31,489 bases of DNA. It comes from an uncultured Bacilli bacterium. Its GTDB lineage: Bacteria; Bacillota_I; Bacilli_A; RF39; UBA660. The position numbers were made by a program, and so were the translations under genes. Of the stretch, positions 16,365 through 24,687 are shown piece by piece (position 1 is the stretch's first letter; each line of letters starts with the position of its first letter). The DNA is taken from contig CAKPGR010000011.1 of NCBI GenBank assembly GCA_934155005.1, positions 1 to 31,489 on the forward strand. Direction: 5' to 3'. The notes beneath the pieces are model-generated. The model saw only the letters and a program-made list of their open reading frames with translations. It ran no database searches and was not told the DNA's origin.

Positions 16365-16383
16365 TTGTCTTTTTTCTTTTTTT
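16355..16383 (+). terminator. Terminator after rplS
   Basis: AGACAA / TTGTCT stem with ATAA loop spanning the stop codon, then TTTTTC and seven more T. The 3' arm TTGTCT also fits the -35 of the lepB promoter. Confidence 0.8.
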
Positions 16384-16393
16384 AAAGTATAAT
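16365..16393 (+). promoter_or_regulatory. Promoter of lepB, overlapping the rplS terminator
   Basis: TTGTCT (16365-16370) is the terminator's 3' arm; after exactly 17 bases comes TATAAT (16388-16393). Ribosome binding site AGAGGTG precedes ATG 16413. Confidence 0.65.
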
Positions 16394-16412
16394 CTAATAT
16401 AGAGGTGTATTT

Positions 16413-16898
16413 ATGAAAAATAAAATAGAAAAATTTTTTAAAGAATTAATACCTTATATCATAATAATTATTGTAGTTATTTTAATTAGAACATTTATTA
16501 TAACTCCTGTTAGAGTTGATGGTGATTCTATGAATCCAACTTTGGAAAATACTAACTTATTGTTATTAGAAAAGTTTAATAAAAATTATAAAAGATTTGA
16601 TGTTATTGTGTTTAATCATAATAATACAAAACTAGTTAAAAGGATAATTGGCTTACCAGGTGATAGTATTGAATATAAGACTGATAAATTATATATTAAT
16701 GGTAAATTAGTCAAAGAAAATTATGATCGTAAAGTTATGGAAGACTTGAAATATGATAATATACCAGAAGGCAAGTATTTTGTTTTAGGGGATAATAGGC
16801 TTAATTCTCTTGATAGTAGATTTTTTGGATTAGTTGATGAAAAAGATATCGATGGAATTGTTAACATTAGTATTTTACCATTAAAGATGGTTAAATAA
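16413..16898 (+). CDS. lepB: Signal peptidase I
   Basis: 161 residues. Membrane-bound serine protease that removes signal peptides from Sec-exported proteins, such as the secreted protein at 30523. One N-terminal membrane helix (ELIPYIIIIIVVILIRTFII) anchors it, in the short Gram-positive style. The catalytic serine lies in VDGDSMNPTL (box B, about residue 39), box C is the segment around YKRFDVIVF, and the general-base lysine is in KLVKRIIGLPGD (box D). Box E is YFVLGDNRLNSLDSRFFG. All catalytic elements are intact. It follows rplS, a common neighbour in Firmicutes, with its own promoter. Confidence 0.95.
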   Translation: MKNKIEKFFKELIPYIIIIIVVILIRTFIITPVRVDGDSMNPTLENTNLLLLEKFNKNYKRFDVIVFNHNNTKLVKRIIGLPGDSIEYKTDKLYINGKLVKENYDRKVMEDLKYDNIPEGKYFVLGDNRLNSLDSRFFGLVDEKDIDGIVNISILPLKMVK

Positions 16899-17007
16899 AT
16901 TTGCGCAACATATGAAATTAATTAAATATCTTGAAAAAAGAAAAATAATTTGGTAAAACAAATATTATATGTAAAGTTTAAAAAAACTTTAAAAATAAAA
17001 ATATTTA

Positions 17008-17016
17008 TGTTATACT
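17008..17016 (+). promoter_or_regulatory. Promoter upstream of the leucine T-box
   Basis: Extended -10 TGTTATACT (17008-17016) with TTTAAA 17 bases upstream (16988-16993). The bases from 16899 to about 16985 between lepB and this promoter hold no gene; an AAAGTTT/AAACTTT inverted repeat near 16974-16990 lacks a U-tract. Confidence 0.65.
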
Positions 17017-17039
17017 ATTATTGTTTTATGAAAAAGCTA

Positions 17040-17227
17040 TGAAAAAGAGTAGTAATAATAAATTTATATTTAGAGAAGAAGTGGTTGGTGAAAACTTCAT
17101 ATAAAAATATTATGAACTTGCTTTGGAGCTTTAATCGTTAATCGCGTTAAGATTTTAAGCATAAAGTATTATGGAAATAAGGTGGTACCACGTTCAATAC
17201 GTCCTTATAACATAATATTTTTTTTTA
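17040..17227 (+). promoter_or_regulatory. T-box riboswitch, leucine-specific, controlling leuS
   Basis: The leader reads uncharged tRNA-Leu and switches between terminator and antiterminator. Stem I includes AGAGAAGAAGTGGTTGGTG (distal region). The specifier region is ATGAACTTGC, with CTT (17117-17119) as the leucine codon. The T-box sequence AAGGTGGTACCACG (17179-17192) has the GGTGG that pairs with the tRNA acceptor end. The terminator pairs AGTATTATG...ATAAGG with CCTTAT..CATAATATT and ends in nine or more T (about 17164-17226). The specifier agrees with the downstream leucyl-tRNA synthetase. Confidence 0.92.
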
Positions 17228-17242
17228 GAAAGAGGGTATTTT

Positions 17243-19657
17243 ATGTACAATTTTAAAAAGATAGAAAAAAAATGGCAACAATATTGGAGAGATAATAAAA
17301 TTTTTGAAGCTAAAAATGGAGATGAAAAGAAACCATATTACATATTAGTAGAATTTCCATATCCATCAGGTGCTGGGCTTCATGTAGGACACGTTAGAAG
17401 CTATACAGCGCAAGATGCTATAGCCAGAAAAATGCGTATGCAAGGATATAATGTTTTATATCCAATGGGATGGGATGCTTTTGGAGCGCCTGCTGAACAA
17501 TATGCCATTAAAAATCATATTCATCCTAAGGATGCAGTTAAAGAGAATATAAAAACATTTAAGGGTCAAATGGAATCACTTGGTTTTTCATTTGATTGGA
17601 CAAGAGAATTTTCAACTACTGACCCAGAATATTATAAGTGGACACAATGGCAATTTTTACAATTTTATAAGCATAATATGGCTTATAAAGCAACAGTTCC
17701 TGTAAATTGGTGTCCTAATTGTAAAACGGTTTTATCTAATGAGGATGCTGCTGGTGGTGTATGCGAAAGATGTGGTAGTAGTGTAATTCAAAAAGAAAAA
17801 TCTCAATGGATGCTTAAGATGAGTGAATATTCAGAAGATTTGCTTAAAGGCCTTGATGATACTAACTTTGCTGATAAAGTTAAATTAGGACAAATTAATT
17901 GGATTGGAAAAAGTACAGGTGTAGAACTTGATGTTGAAATTGTAGATGGTGGTAAATTTTCAATATTTACAACTTGTATTGAAACTATTTATGGTATTAC
18001 CTTCTTTGTTATCGCACCAGATGGTAAATTAATAAAAGAATTGCTTCCACGAGTTCAAAATAAAGAAGAAGCTATAGCTTATATTGAAGAAACTAAAAAG
18101 AAGTCAGCTATGGATAGAACAGAACTTAATAAAGGAAAAAGTGGTTGTGAATTAAAAGGTATAAAGGCTATTAATCCAGTTAATGGTAAAGAAGTTCCAA
18201 TATTCTTAGGAGACTTTGTTTTAGGAGATTATGGTACAGGAGCTGTTATGGCTGTACCAAGTCATGATGAGAGAGATTTCCTTTATGCTAAGGAACATAA
18301 TATTGAAATGATTCAAGTAATAGATGGTGCTGATGTTACTGAACATGCTTTTGAAAAACAAGATTACTTAGGTAAAGACTGTAAATTAATTAACTCAGAA
18401 GAATTTACAGGTCTTACTGTTGAAGAAGCTAAAGAAAAAATAACTGAAAAATTAGTAAATAAGGGTATTGCTAGAAAAGTTAATAACTATAAAATGCGTG
18501 ATTGGATTTTTTCAAGACAAAGATTCTGGGGAGAACCAATACCAATGATTAATTGTCCAAATTGTGGATGGGTTCCAATGAATGAAGAAGATCTTCCTTT
18601 ACTACTTCCAGATGTAGCTGAATATGAACCAACAGATAATGGTGAAAGTCCACTTGCTAAGATTGATGATTGGGTAAATTGTAAATGTCCATGCTGTGGT
18701 GCTGATGCTAAAAGAGAAACTGACACAATGCCAAATTGGGCTGGATCTAGTTGGTATTTTCTAAGGTTTATGGATGCTCATAATGATAAAGAATTTGCTA
18801 GTATGGAGGCTATGAAATATTGGAATCGTGTTGATTGGTATAATGGTGGTATGGAACACACGGCAAGACATTTATTATATGCTAGATTTTGGGTACAATT
18901 TTTATATAATATAGGATTAGTTCCACATAAAGAAATGATTTGGACTCGTGTCTCTCATGGTATGATTTTAGGATCTAATGGTGAAAAAATGAGTAAATCA
19001 AAAGGCAATGTTATCAATCCAGATGATATAGTAAATGAATTTGGTGCTGATACTTTAAGGGTTTATGAAATGTTTATTGGTGATTATAGACAAGATGCTT
19101 CTTGGAGTACAGATTCATTAAAAGGATGTAGTAAATTTATTGATAGAATAATTAAATTAGGTGAAAAATTAAATGGAAAACTAGAATATTCTAAAAATAC
19201 GGAAATATTAATGAATCAAACAATTAAAAAAGTTACAGATGATTTAGAAAATATAAAATATAATACTGCTGTTTCAGCATTAATGATTTTATTAAATGAA
19301 TTAGAAAAACAAGATGAAATTTCTAATAAAGATTATAGAACATTATTACTTATTTTAAATCCTATAGCGCCTCATATAACAGAAGAATTAAATGAGAATT
19401 ATAATTTAGGTGAAGCTTTATGCAAATCAAATTGGCCTAGTTATGATGAAAATAAACTTACAAATGATACATATGAAATGGTTGTTCAAGTAAATGGAAA
19501 AGTAAGGGGAAAAATTGAAATATCAACTGATACTAACATTGAAGAGATGAAAAATTTAGCTAAATCAATTGAAAATGTAAAGACGTTTATAGAGGGGAAA
19601 GAAATAGTAAAAGAAGTAGTTGTTCCTAAGAGACTTGTTAATATAGTAGTTAAGTAA
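17243..19657 (+). CDS. leuS: Leucyl-tRNA synthetase
   Basis: 804 residues, the normal bacterial LeuRS length. Class I synthetase charging tRNA-Leu. HIGH motif is in FPYPSGAGLHVGHVRSY and KMSKS in NGEKMSKSKGNVINPDD (about 582-586). Zinc-type cysteines occur in NWCPNCKTVL, CERCG, NCPNCGW and CPCCGA. The CP1 editing domain is present in full length, with the conserved aspartate in VPSHDERDF (about 342). However, its threonine-rich motif, normally TTRPDT, reads TTCIET (243-248), with Arg and Pro lost, so proofreading may be altered. The C-terminus (VVQVNGKVRGKIEI) is typical. Controlled by the leucine T-box directly upstream. Confidence 0.98.
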   Translation: MYNFKKIEKKWQQYWRDNKIFEAKNGDEKKPYYILVEFPYPSGAGLHVGHVRSYTAQDAIARKMRMQGYNVLYPMGWDAFGAPAEQYAIKNHIHPKDAVKENIKTFKGQMESLGFSFDWTREFSTTDPEYYKWTQWQFLQFYKHNMAYKATVPVNWCPNCKTVLSNEDAAGGVCERCGSSVIQKEKSQWMLKMSEYSEDLLKGLDDTNFADKVKLGQINWIGKSTGVELDVEIVDGGKFSIFTTCIETIYGITFFVIAPDGKLIKELLPRVQNKEEAIAYIEETKKKSAMDRTELNKGKSGCELKGIKAINPVNGKEVPIFLGDFVLGDYGTGAVMAVPSHDERDFLYAKEHNIEMIQVIDGADVTEHAFEKQDYLGKDCKLINSEEFTGLTVEEAKEKITEKLVNKGIARKVNNYKMRDWIFSRQRFWGEPIPMINCPNCGWVPMNEEDLPLLLPDVAEYEPTDNGESPLAKIDDWVNCKCPCCGADAKRETDTMPNWAGSSWYFLRFMDAHNDKEFASMEAMKYWNRVDWYNGGMEHTARHLLYARFWVQFLYNIGLVPHKEMIWTRVSHGMILGSNGEKMSKSKGNVINPDDIVNEFGADTLRVYEMFIGDYRQDASWSTDSLKGCSKFIDRIIKLGEKLNGKLEYSKNTEILMNQTIKKVTDDLENIKYNTAVSALMILLNELEKQDEISNKDYRTLLLILNPIAPHITEELNENYNLGEALCKSNWPSYDENKLTNDTYEMVVQVNGKVRGKIEISTDTNIEEMKNLAKSIENVKTFIEGKEIVKEVVVPKRLVNIVVK

Positions 19658-19675
19658 AATCTATATGTATAATCA

Positions 19676-19708
19676 AAAAGATCAAATATTTGGTCTTTTA
19701 TTTTTTTT
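19676..19708 (+). terminator. Terminator after leuS
   Basis: AAAAGATCAAAT / ATTTGGTCTTTT near-perfect inverted repeat (one wobble) followed by A and T8. Confidence 0.8.
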
Positions 19709-19720
19709 ATTTACTAATCA

Positions 19721-19729
19721 TGGTATAAT
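19721..19729 (+). promoter_or_regulatory. Extended -10 for the LCP-like gene
   Basis: TGGTATAAT at 19721-19729, 17 bases before ATG 19747. The leuS terminator T-tract occupies the -35 position. Confidence 0.65.
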
Positions 19730-19746
19730 AAAATTGAGGTAATATT

Positions 19747-20727
19747 ATGAAGAAAGATTTATTGTTAATAGTTTTATGGTTTTTGATATGTCTTTTATTT
19801 GGACTTATAACAAGTTTTGAAGTTATAAATGGAAAACTTCTAATAGTTATTTTAGATATATTAATATTATGGATGGTACTACTTTATTTACTAAAAAATA
19901 AAGTAATAGGTGTTATTTTATACTTTATAACACTAATAATATCAATTATTTTAATTTATTATTCGGTAGTAACAATTATATCTTTAAATAAAATATCTAA
20001 AAATTATAACGATATAAATATAACATATTATTTATTGTCAAATGATGAAGAAATCAAAAATGTTGGCTATTTAAAAGATGATATTTATGTAGATCAAGCT
20101 ATTATTAAATTAAGAAAAAAATATGATTTTAATATTAAAGAATATAGTGATAAAGAAGAGATGTTAAAGGATTTAGATAATAATTATTTACAAGCTATAT
20201 TAGTAAGTCAAAAAATAGATAAATATAAAAATACTTATGAATTTAAAATAAAGGTTAAGGAAAAAATAAAAAGTCAAAATAGTAAACTTATATTTTTAAA
20301 TATGTATGATAATAATTTTAATTATAATTATATAATTTCTATAAATAAAAATGATATTTTAATAGTTAGAATACCAAGTAAGTTTAAAATAGAAAATCAA
20401 GAAATATATAAAATTGATAGCTTAAAAGAAAAGATAGAAAACTTAGAAAATATATATAATATTAAAATTAACTATTATATTAAAGTAGATAAAAAAATGG
20501 TTGATAAAGTAAGAGAAAATGATGAAATAAAAATGGATAAAATCCTTAAAAATTATAATGCTTTAAATACCAATCCAGATTCATTTTATAAAACAAATAT
20601 GAATAAAAAAGAAATAAAAAAATTGTTTAATTATTATTTCGATAATCAAAATAAAATAAAAGTTATTAAAAAAACTACTTATAGTGATAACATAGATGAG
20701 ATTAAGAAAAGCCTTAATACTAAATGA
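19747..20727 (+). CDS. Degenerate LytR-CpsA-Psr-like membrane protein
   Basis: 326 residues. Three N-terminal membrane helices (about 5-25, 28-50, 54-80) are followed by an extracellular domain. The order of parts resembles LCP proteins of Bacilli: an accessory segment (ITYYLLSNDEEI, then VGYLKDD and a basic-acidic helix), then a core with YIISINKNDILIVRIPSKF and LENIYNIKINYYIKVD. These match the LCP strands usually read as VTVNPKTKKILLTSIPRD and INYYVKVNF. The catalytic Arg-Asp after IP is Ser-Lys here, and the GxDxR and SDTM motifs I would expect are absent. LCP enzymes attach anionic polymers to peptidoglycan; this copy probably does not catalyse that. Assignment is by motif order only. 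Confidence 0.55.
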   Translation: MKKDLLLIVLWFLICLLFGLITSFEVINGKLLIVILDILILWMVLLYLLKNKVIGVILYFITLIISIILIYYSVVTIISLNKISKNYNDINITYYLLSNDEEIKNVGYLKDDIYVDQAIIKLRKKYDFNIKEYSDKEEMLKDLDNNYLQAILVSQKIDKYKNTYEFKIKVKEKIKSQNSKLIFLNMYDNNFNYNYIISINKNDILIVRIPSKFKIENQEIYKIDSLKEKIENLENIYNIKINYYIKVDKKMVDKVRENDEIKMDKILKNYNALNTNPDSFYKTNMNKKEIKKLFNYYFDNQNKIKVIKKTTYSDNIDEIKKSLNTK

Positions 20728-20779
20728 CTTTTAAATTTTTAAAAAGTATATATAATATATTTTATAGGATGTGGTACTG

Positions 20780-21223
20780 TTGAAAAAAATAATTTCATAT
20801 ATTTTAGTTATTTTATGGATGATATTGATATTTTATTTATCTAGTCAAAATGGTAGTGTATCTAGTACAAGTAGTAGTGGTATATTAAATAATATTTTAA
20901 ATCTTTTAAATAAAATATTTACATTTGATAAAGAGACTGTTTTAAGTATTATTCATGGGCCAATGAGAGAACTTATGCATTCATTTGAATATTTTATTTT
21001 AGCTATTTTAATAGTTAATTTACTAAAACAATATAATTTACACAATATTATTTTAATAACCGTTATGATTAGCTTTATTTATAGTGTATCTGATGAAATT
21101 CATCAATTATTTGTTATTGGTAGAACATTTGAATATTTTGATATAATGATGGATTTTATAGGAATAATTGTAGGGTCATTTATTGGAAATAAGATAATTA
21201 AAAATAAAATTTATGAAAGATAA
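20780..21223 (+). CDS. VanZ-family membrane protein
   Basis: About 147 residues with four membrane helices. VanZ-like features are an N-terminal helix ending FYLSSQNGSVSS, the segment MRELMHSFEYFILAILIVNL, and the conserved IYSVSDEIHQLFVIGRTFEY followed by FDIMMDFIGIIVGSFIG. In enterococci VanZ raises teicoplanin tolerance, but the family is broad and its usual role is unknown. TTG at 20780 is chosen over GTG at 20771 because the protein then begins MKKIISYILV and the GTGGT sequence can act as ribosome binding site; confidence in the exact start is moderate. It follows the LCP-like gene by about 50 bases and may share its transcript, a pairing that suggests an envelope role. Confidence 0.85.
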   Translation: MKKIISYILVILWMILIFYLSSQNGSVSSTSSSGILNNILNLLNKIFTFDKETVLSIIHGPMRELMHSFEYFILAILIVNLLKQYNLHNIILITVMISFIYSVSDEIHQLFVIGRTFEYFDIMMDFIGIIVGSFIGNKIIKNKIYER

Positions 21224-21242
21224 ATAATATTATCTTTTTTTT
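21216..21242 (+). terminator. Terminator after the VanZ-like gene
   Basis: AAAGATAA / TTATCTTT stem (8 bp) with ATAATA loop overlapping the stop codon, then five T. Confidence 0.8.
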
Positions 21243-21342
21243 ATAAAAAATTATTAGTAAATAGTTGATGCTATAAAAAATATTTCAGGTTATTAATATT
21301 CAAAAAATCTTATAAAAAACCAAACTCAAATAAATAGAATTC

Positions 21343-21371
21343 TTGATTTAACCATATATTTATAGTATAAT
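21343..21371 (+). promoter_or_regulatory. Promoter of the prfA operon
   Basis: TTGATT (21343-21348), 17-base spacer, TATAAT (21366-21371). The 100 or so bases before it hold no gene. Confidence 0.75.
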
Positions 21372-21398
21372 CTTTAATAGTTTGAAAGGGTGAATTCT

Positions 21399-22457
21399 AT
21401 GTTAGAAAGACTTGAAAATATTGAAAAAAGATATAATGAATTAAATGAAGAATTAATGAAACCAGAAGTTATATCAAATATCAAAAAAACATTAGAAATA
21501 ACAAAAGAACAATCTAGTTTAAAAGAAGCATATGAAGCATATCAAGAATATAAAAAAATACTAAGTGATATAGAAGATGCTAGAGAAATGGTTAAAGATC
21601 CAGAAATAGGAGAAATGGCTCGTGAAGAATTAAAAGAATTAGAAAATAAAAAAACAAAAATGGATTCCGAATTAGAAATTATATTATTACCAAAAGACCC
21701 TAATGATACAAAAAATGTTGTTTTAGAAATTAGAGGAGCTGCTGGTGGTGATGAAGGAAATATATTTGCCGGTGATTTATTTGATATGTATAGACATTAT
21801 TCAGAAAAACAAGGATGGACAGTTGAAGTAAATGAAGAATATCCATCGGAAGCAGGAGGATATTCATTAATTAGTTTTACAGTTAAAGGTGAAGGGGTTT
21901 ATTCTAAATTAAAATATGAGTCTGGAGCACATCGTGTTCAAAGGGTTCCAGCAACTGAAACACAAGGTAGAGTACATACATCTACAGCAACTGTTTTAGC
22001 TATGCCAGAAGCAGAAGAGTTTGATTATGAACTTAATATGGATGAAGTTAGAATTGACATAACTAGGGCGTCAGGTTGTGGTGGTCAAGGAGTTAATACA
22101 ACAGATTCTGCTGTAAGACTTACACATATACCAACAGGTGTTATTGTATATTCTCAAACAGAAAGATCACAAATCAAAAATAAAGAAAAAGCTATTAAAA
22201 TATTAAAAACACGTTTATATGATTTAAAAAGAAAAGAACAAGAAGAAAAAGATGGTGCTATTAGAAGAAGTAAAATAGGAACAGGGGATCGTTCTGAAAA
22301 AATAAGAACATATAACTATTCTCAAAATAGAGTTACTGATCATAGAATTGGTTTTACAACTAATACACTAGATCGTGTTATGAATGGTGACTTAGATAAA
22401 ATAATAGAAGCTTTAATTATGGAAGATCAAAATAGAAAACTAAAAGGCGAAGAATGA
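21399..22457 (+). CDS. prfA: Peptide chain release factor 1
   Basis: 352 residues. Recognises UAA and UAG and triggers peptide release. The codon-reading tripeptide PAT of RF1 is in RVPATETQGRVHTS, which separates it from RF2 (SPF). The catalytic GGQ is in RASGCGGQGVNTTDSAVRLT; the glutamine is a target of PrmC, the next gene. The N-terminal coiled domain and C-terminal region (YNYSQNRVTDHRIGFTTN) are standard. ATG at 21399 is chosen over GTG 21390, since GAAAGGGTGA lies just upstream as ribosome binding site. It overlaps prmC by 4 bases (ATGA). Genes here end in TGA too, so an RF2 gene must exist elsewhere. Confidence 0.98.
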   Translation: MLERLENIEKRYNELNEELMKPEVISNIKKTLEITKEQSSLKEAYEAYQEYKKILSDIEDAREMVKDPEIGEMAREELKELENKKTKMDSELEIILLPKDPNDTKNVVLEIRGAAGGDEGNIFAGDLFDMYRHYSEKQGWTVEVNEEYPSEAGGYSLISFTVKGEGVYSKLKYESGAHRVQRVPATETQGRVHTSTATVLAMPEAEEFDYELNMDEVRIDITRASGCGGQGVNTTDSAVRLTHIPTGVIVYSQTERSQIKNKEKAIKILKTRLYDLKRKEQEEKDGAIRRSKIGTGDRSEKIRTYNYSQNRVTDHRIGFTTNTLDRVMNGDLDKIIEALIMEDQNRKLKGEE

Positions 22458-23161
22458 TTGAATATTTAAAAAAATATTATAAAGGAAATAATCTTGAAGA
22501 GGCTATTAAAAGATTAAATAATGGAGAAGCAGTTCAATATATTATTGGTGATGTTGATTTTTATGGATTTAATTTTAAAGTCAATAAAGATGTTTTAATT
22601 CCTAGGTTTGAAACTGAAGAATTAGTGGAAAAAACGGTTAATTATATAAAAAAAATTTTTGATGGAAAAGTAGATATCTTAGATATAGGAACAGGTAGTG
22701 GATGTATAGCTATTACTTTAAAAAAACTAATTAAATCTAATGTAGATGCTGTTGATATATCTAGTAAAGCGTTAGATGTAGCAAAATATAATGCAAAAGA
22801 AAACAATGTAAATGTTAATTTCATAGAAGGTGATATGTTAGATGAAATAACTAAAAAATATGATGTTATTATCTCTAATCCACCTTATATAGCTTTTGAT
22901 GAAGAAATAATGGATGTTGTTAAAAATAATGAACCACATATAGCCTTATATGCTAAAAATAATGGACTATATTATTATGAAGAAATAATAAAGAAAGCTA
23001 AAAACAATTTAAAAGATAAGTTTATTATTGCTTTTGAAATAGGAAGAACTCAAGGCGATTATTTAAAAAATTATGCTAAAAAATATTTTGGGGATGCTTT
23101 AATAAAAGTAGAACAAGATGCTAGTAAAAATGATCGCTTTTTGTTTATAATAGGTGATTAA
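22454..23161 (+). CDS. prmC: Release factor glutamine methyltransferase
   Basis: 235 residues, shorter than the usual 275-285; the N-terminal helical domain that recognises the release factor is reduced to about 35 residues. PrmC methylates the glutamine of the GGQ motif in RF1/RF2. Visible are IPRFETEELVE, the SAM site DILDIGTGSGCIAITL and the substrate motif IISNPPYIAFDE. GLYYYEEIIKKA and the terminal FLFIIGD are normal. The ATGA overlap with prfA implies translational coupling, as in most bacteria. All catalytic motifs are intact, so it is likely active in spite of the short N-terminus. Confidence 0.95.
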   Translation: MIEYLKKYYKGNNLEEAIKRLNNGEAVQYIIGDVDFYGFNFKVNKDVLIPRFETEELVEKTVNYIKKIFDGKVDILDIGTGSGCIAITLKKLIKSNVDAVDISSKALDVAKYNAKENNVNVNFIEGDMLDEITKKYDVIISNPPYIAFDEEIMDVVKNNEPHIALYAKNNGLYYYEEIIKKAKNNLKDKFIIAFEIGRTQGDYLKNYAKKYFGDALIKVEQDASKNDRFLFIIGD

Positions 23162-23869
23162 ATGAAAGAATATAATTTATTAGTAGAACAATATCAAAAT
23201 TTAACTGATGAAGAAAAAAATGCTTGTTTAATTTATAAATCAAGACTATCTTATTTAATAAATGAAATAGCTATGGTTGATGATTTTTTAAATAAGGATA
23301 GTAATATAATATATGAAGAGGTAAAAGATAAAATAAAATTTCAAAAAACATTTATTGATTTTAAAGAAATAATAGAAAGACCGGAAAATTTATTTTTAAA
23401 AATGTCAGTAATGAACAATGTAAATTTTAAAGATATTTATACTGTAATTGAAAGTATGAAAAAGATTTATGAAACTATAAGTAAAGTATCTAAGAAAGTA
23501 AGTCTAAAAGATGATATGATATTATATAGATTAGTTAGTTCAAATGAAGATATTAAAGGTATTTCAAAAAGTAATTTTATATCAACAACTATAAATGCTG
23601 ATATTTTAGATGATTTTATGTTTGGTAAAAATAATATTTTATATAAAATAAAGGCTAATAAAGGTATTAACGCTATGGTTATTCCTTATTCAATTGTAAT
23701 AAGTATGGATCAAACTAAGTTAAAATTACAAGAAAATGATCATCAAAAAGAAATTCTTTTATTTAAAGAAAATCTTGATATAGAAGAAGTAAATAGTAGA
23801 AAAATAGACAATAATTTAATGATAAAAGAAATAGAAGTAAAAAATAAAACATTAAATAAATCTAGATAG
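23162..23869 (+). CDS. Probable ADP-ribosyltransferase-fold protein (R-S-E type)
   Basis: 235 residues, no signal peptide or membrane helix. Residues 1-110 are helical and unassigned. The C-terminal half shows the three marks of the R-S-E mono-ADP-ribosyltransferase fold in order: R123 in ILYRLVSS; STT at 141-143 in SNFISTTINADIL (the S-T-S/T element); and Q195-K-E197 in HQKEILLFKENLDIEEV, a QxE version of the ExE/QxE motif, followed by the typical hydrophobic strand. Spacing and the intervening strand NILYKIKANKGINAMVIP also fit. Known members modify proteins with ADP-ribose from NAD; targets range from GTPases to RNA polymerase. It starts directly after the prmC stop, so it is cotranscribed with prfA-prmC. 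Activity and target are unknown. Confidence 0.6.
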   Translation: MKEYNLLVEQYQNLTDEEKNACLIYKSRLSYLINEIAMVDDFLNKDSNIIYEEVKDKIKFQKTFIDFKEIIERPENLFLKMSVMNNVNFKDIYTVIESMKKIYETISKVSKKVSLKDDMILYRLVSSNEDIKGISKSNFISTTINADILDDFMFGKNNILYKIKANKGINAMVIPYSIVISMDQTKLKLQENDHQKEILLFKENLDIEEVNSRKIDNNLMIKEIEVKNKTLNKSR

Positions 23870-23913
23870 CTCTCTTTTCTAAAAAAAATAAAATAAAAAA
23901 TGGAGATGATAAT

Positions 23914-24672
23914 ATGCATAGTTTAAAAATAAAAAATTTATGTGTTTTAGTAGAAAATAAAACAATATTAAAAGATTTTAATTTAGAAATTAAATCTGGT
24001 GAAATACATGCTATAATGGGCCCTAATGGAACTGGTAAATCAACTCTTTCAAGAGTTATTATGGGTGATGAAAGATATATAGTAAAAGAAGGGGAAATTT
24101 TGTTTGATGGTAAAAATATCAATGATTTTACAACTGATGAAAGAGCAAGGTTAGGTATATTTTTAGGCTTTCAAATGCCAACTAGTATAGAAGGCGTTAC
24201 CAATGCTGATTTCTTAAGAACAGCTATGCATATTAAAGAAGGAACTAATTTTAAATTAATGCCTTTTATAAAAGAAATAAATAAGACTATTGATGAACTT
24301 AAAATGAATAAGGATATGATTCATAGATCTGTTAATGGTGGTTTTTCTGGTGGTGAGAGAAAGAAAAATGAAATTTTACAATTAAAACTTTTAAAACCGA
24401 ATACGATACTATTAGATGAAATAGATTCAGGATTAGATGTTGATTCACTTAAAATAGTTGGTGAAAATGTAATGAATTATTATAATAATAATAATGAATC
24501 ATCTATTTTACTTATAACACATTATCAAAGACTTTTAGAATATATTAAACCTGATTATGTTCATATAATGATGCATGGAAAAATAATTAAAAGTGGTGAT
24601 TTAAAATTAGTAGATGAAATAGAAACAAAAGGTTATGAAAAAATATTTGAAGAAATTAGTTCTAATAATTAG
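23914..24672 (+). CDS. sufC: Fe-S cluster assembly ATPase SufC
   Basis: 252 residues. ABC-type ATPase that drives the SufBCD scaffold. Walker A is GPNGTGKST, the Q-loop FQMPTSIEGV is the SufC type, the signature is FSGGERKKNEILQ and Walker B ILLDEIDSGLDVDSLK, then the H-loop LITHYQRLL. Length and motifs are standard, so it should be functional. Ribosome binding site is GGAGATGAT. No clear promoter lies in the 44 bases upstream, so it may be read from the prfA promoter. It opens the sufC-sufD-sufS run. Confidence 0.97.
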   Translation: MHSLKIKNLCVLVENKTILKDFNLEIKSGEIHAIMGPNGTGKSTLSRVIMGDERYIVKEGEILFDGKNINDFTTDERARLGIFLGFQMPTSIEGVTNADFLRTAMHIKEGTNFKLMPFIKEINKTIDELKMNKDMIHRSVNGGFSGGERKKNEILQLKLLKPNTILLDEIDSGLDVDSLKIVGENVMNYYNNNNESSILLITHYQRLLEYIKPDYVHIMMHGKIIKSGDLKLVDEIETKGYEKIFEEISSNN

Positions 24673-24687
24673 AAAGATTTTAAAAAT

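Noticed and set aside
16974..16990. AAAGTTT / AAACTTT inverted repeat as lepB terminator
   Set aside because: No T-tract follows on the + strand and the stem is weak; it may be incidental AT-rich sequence.
18487..18726. Minus-strand 79-codon ORF inside leuS
   Set aside because: Shadow of the leuS frame in a zinc-motif region; no SD and no recognisable product.
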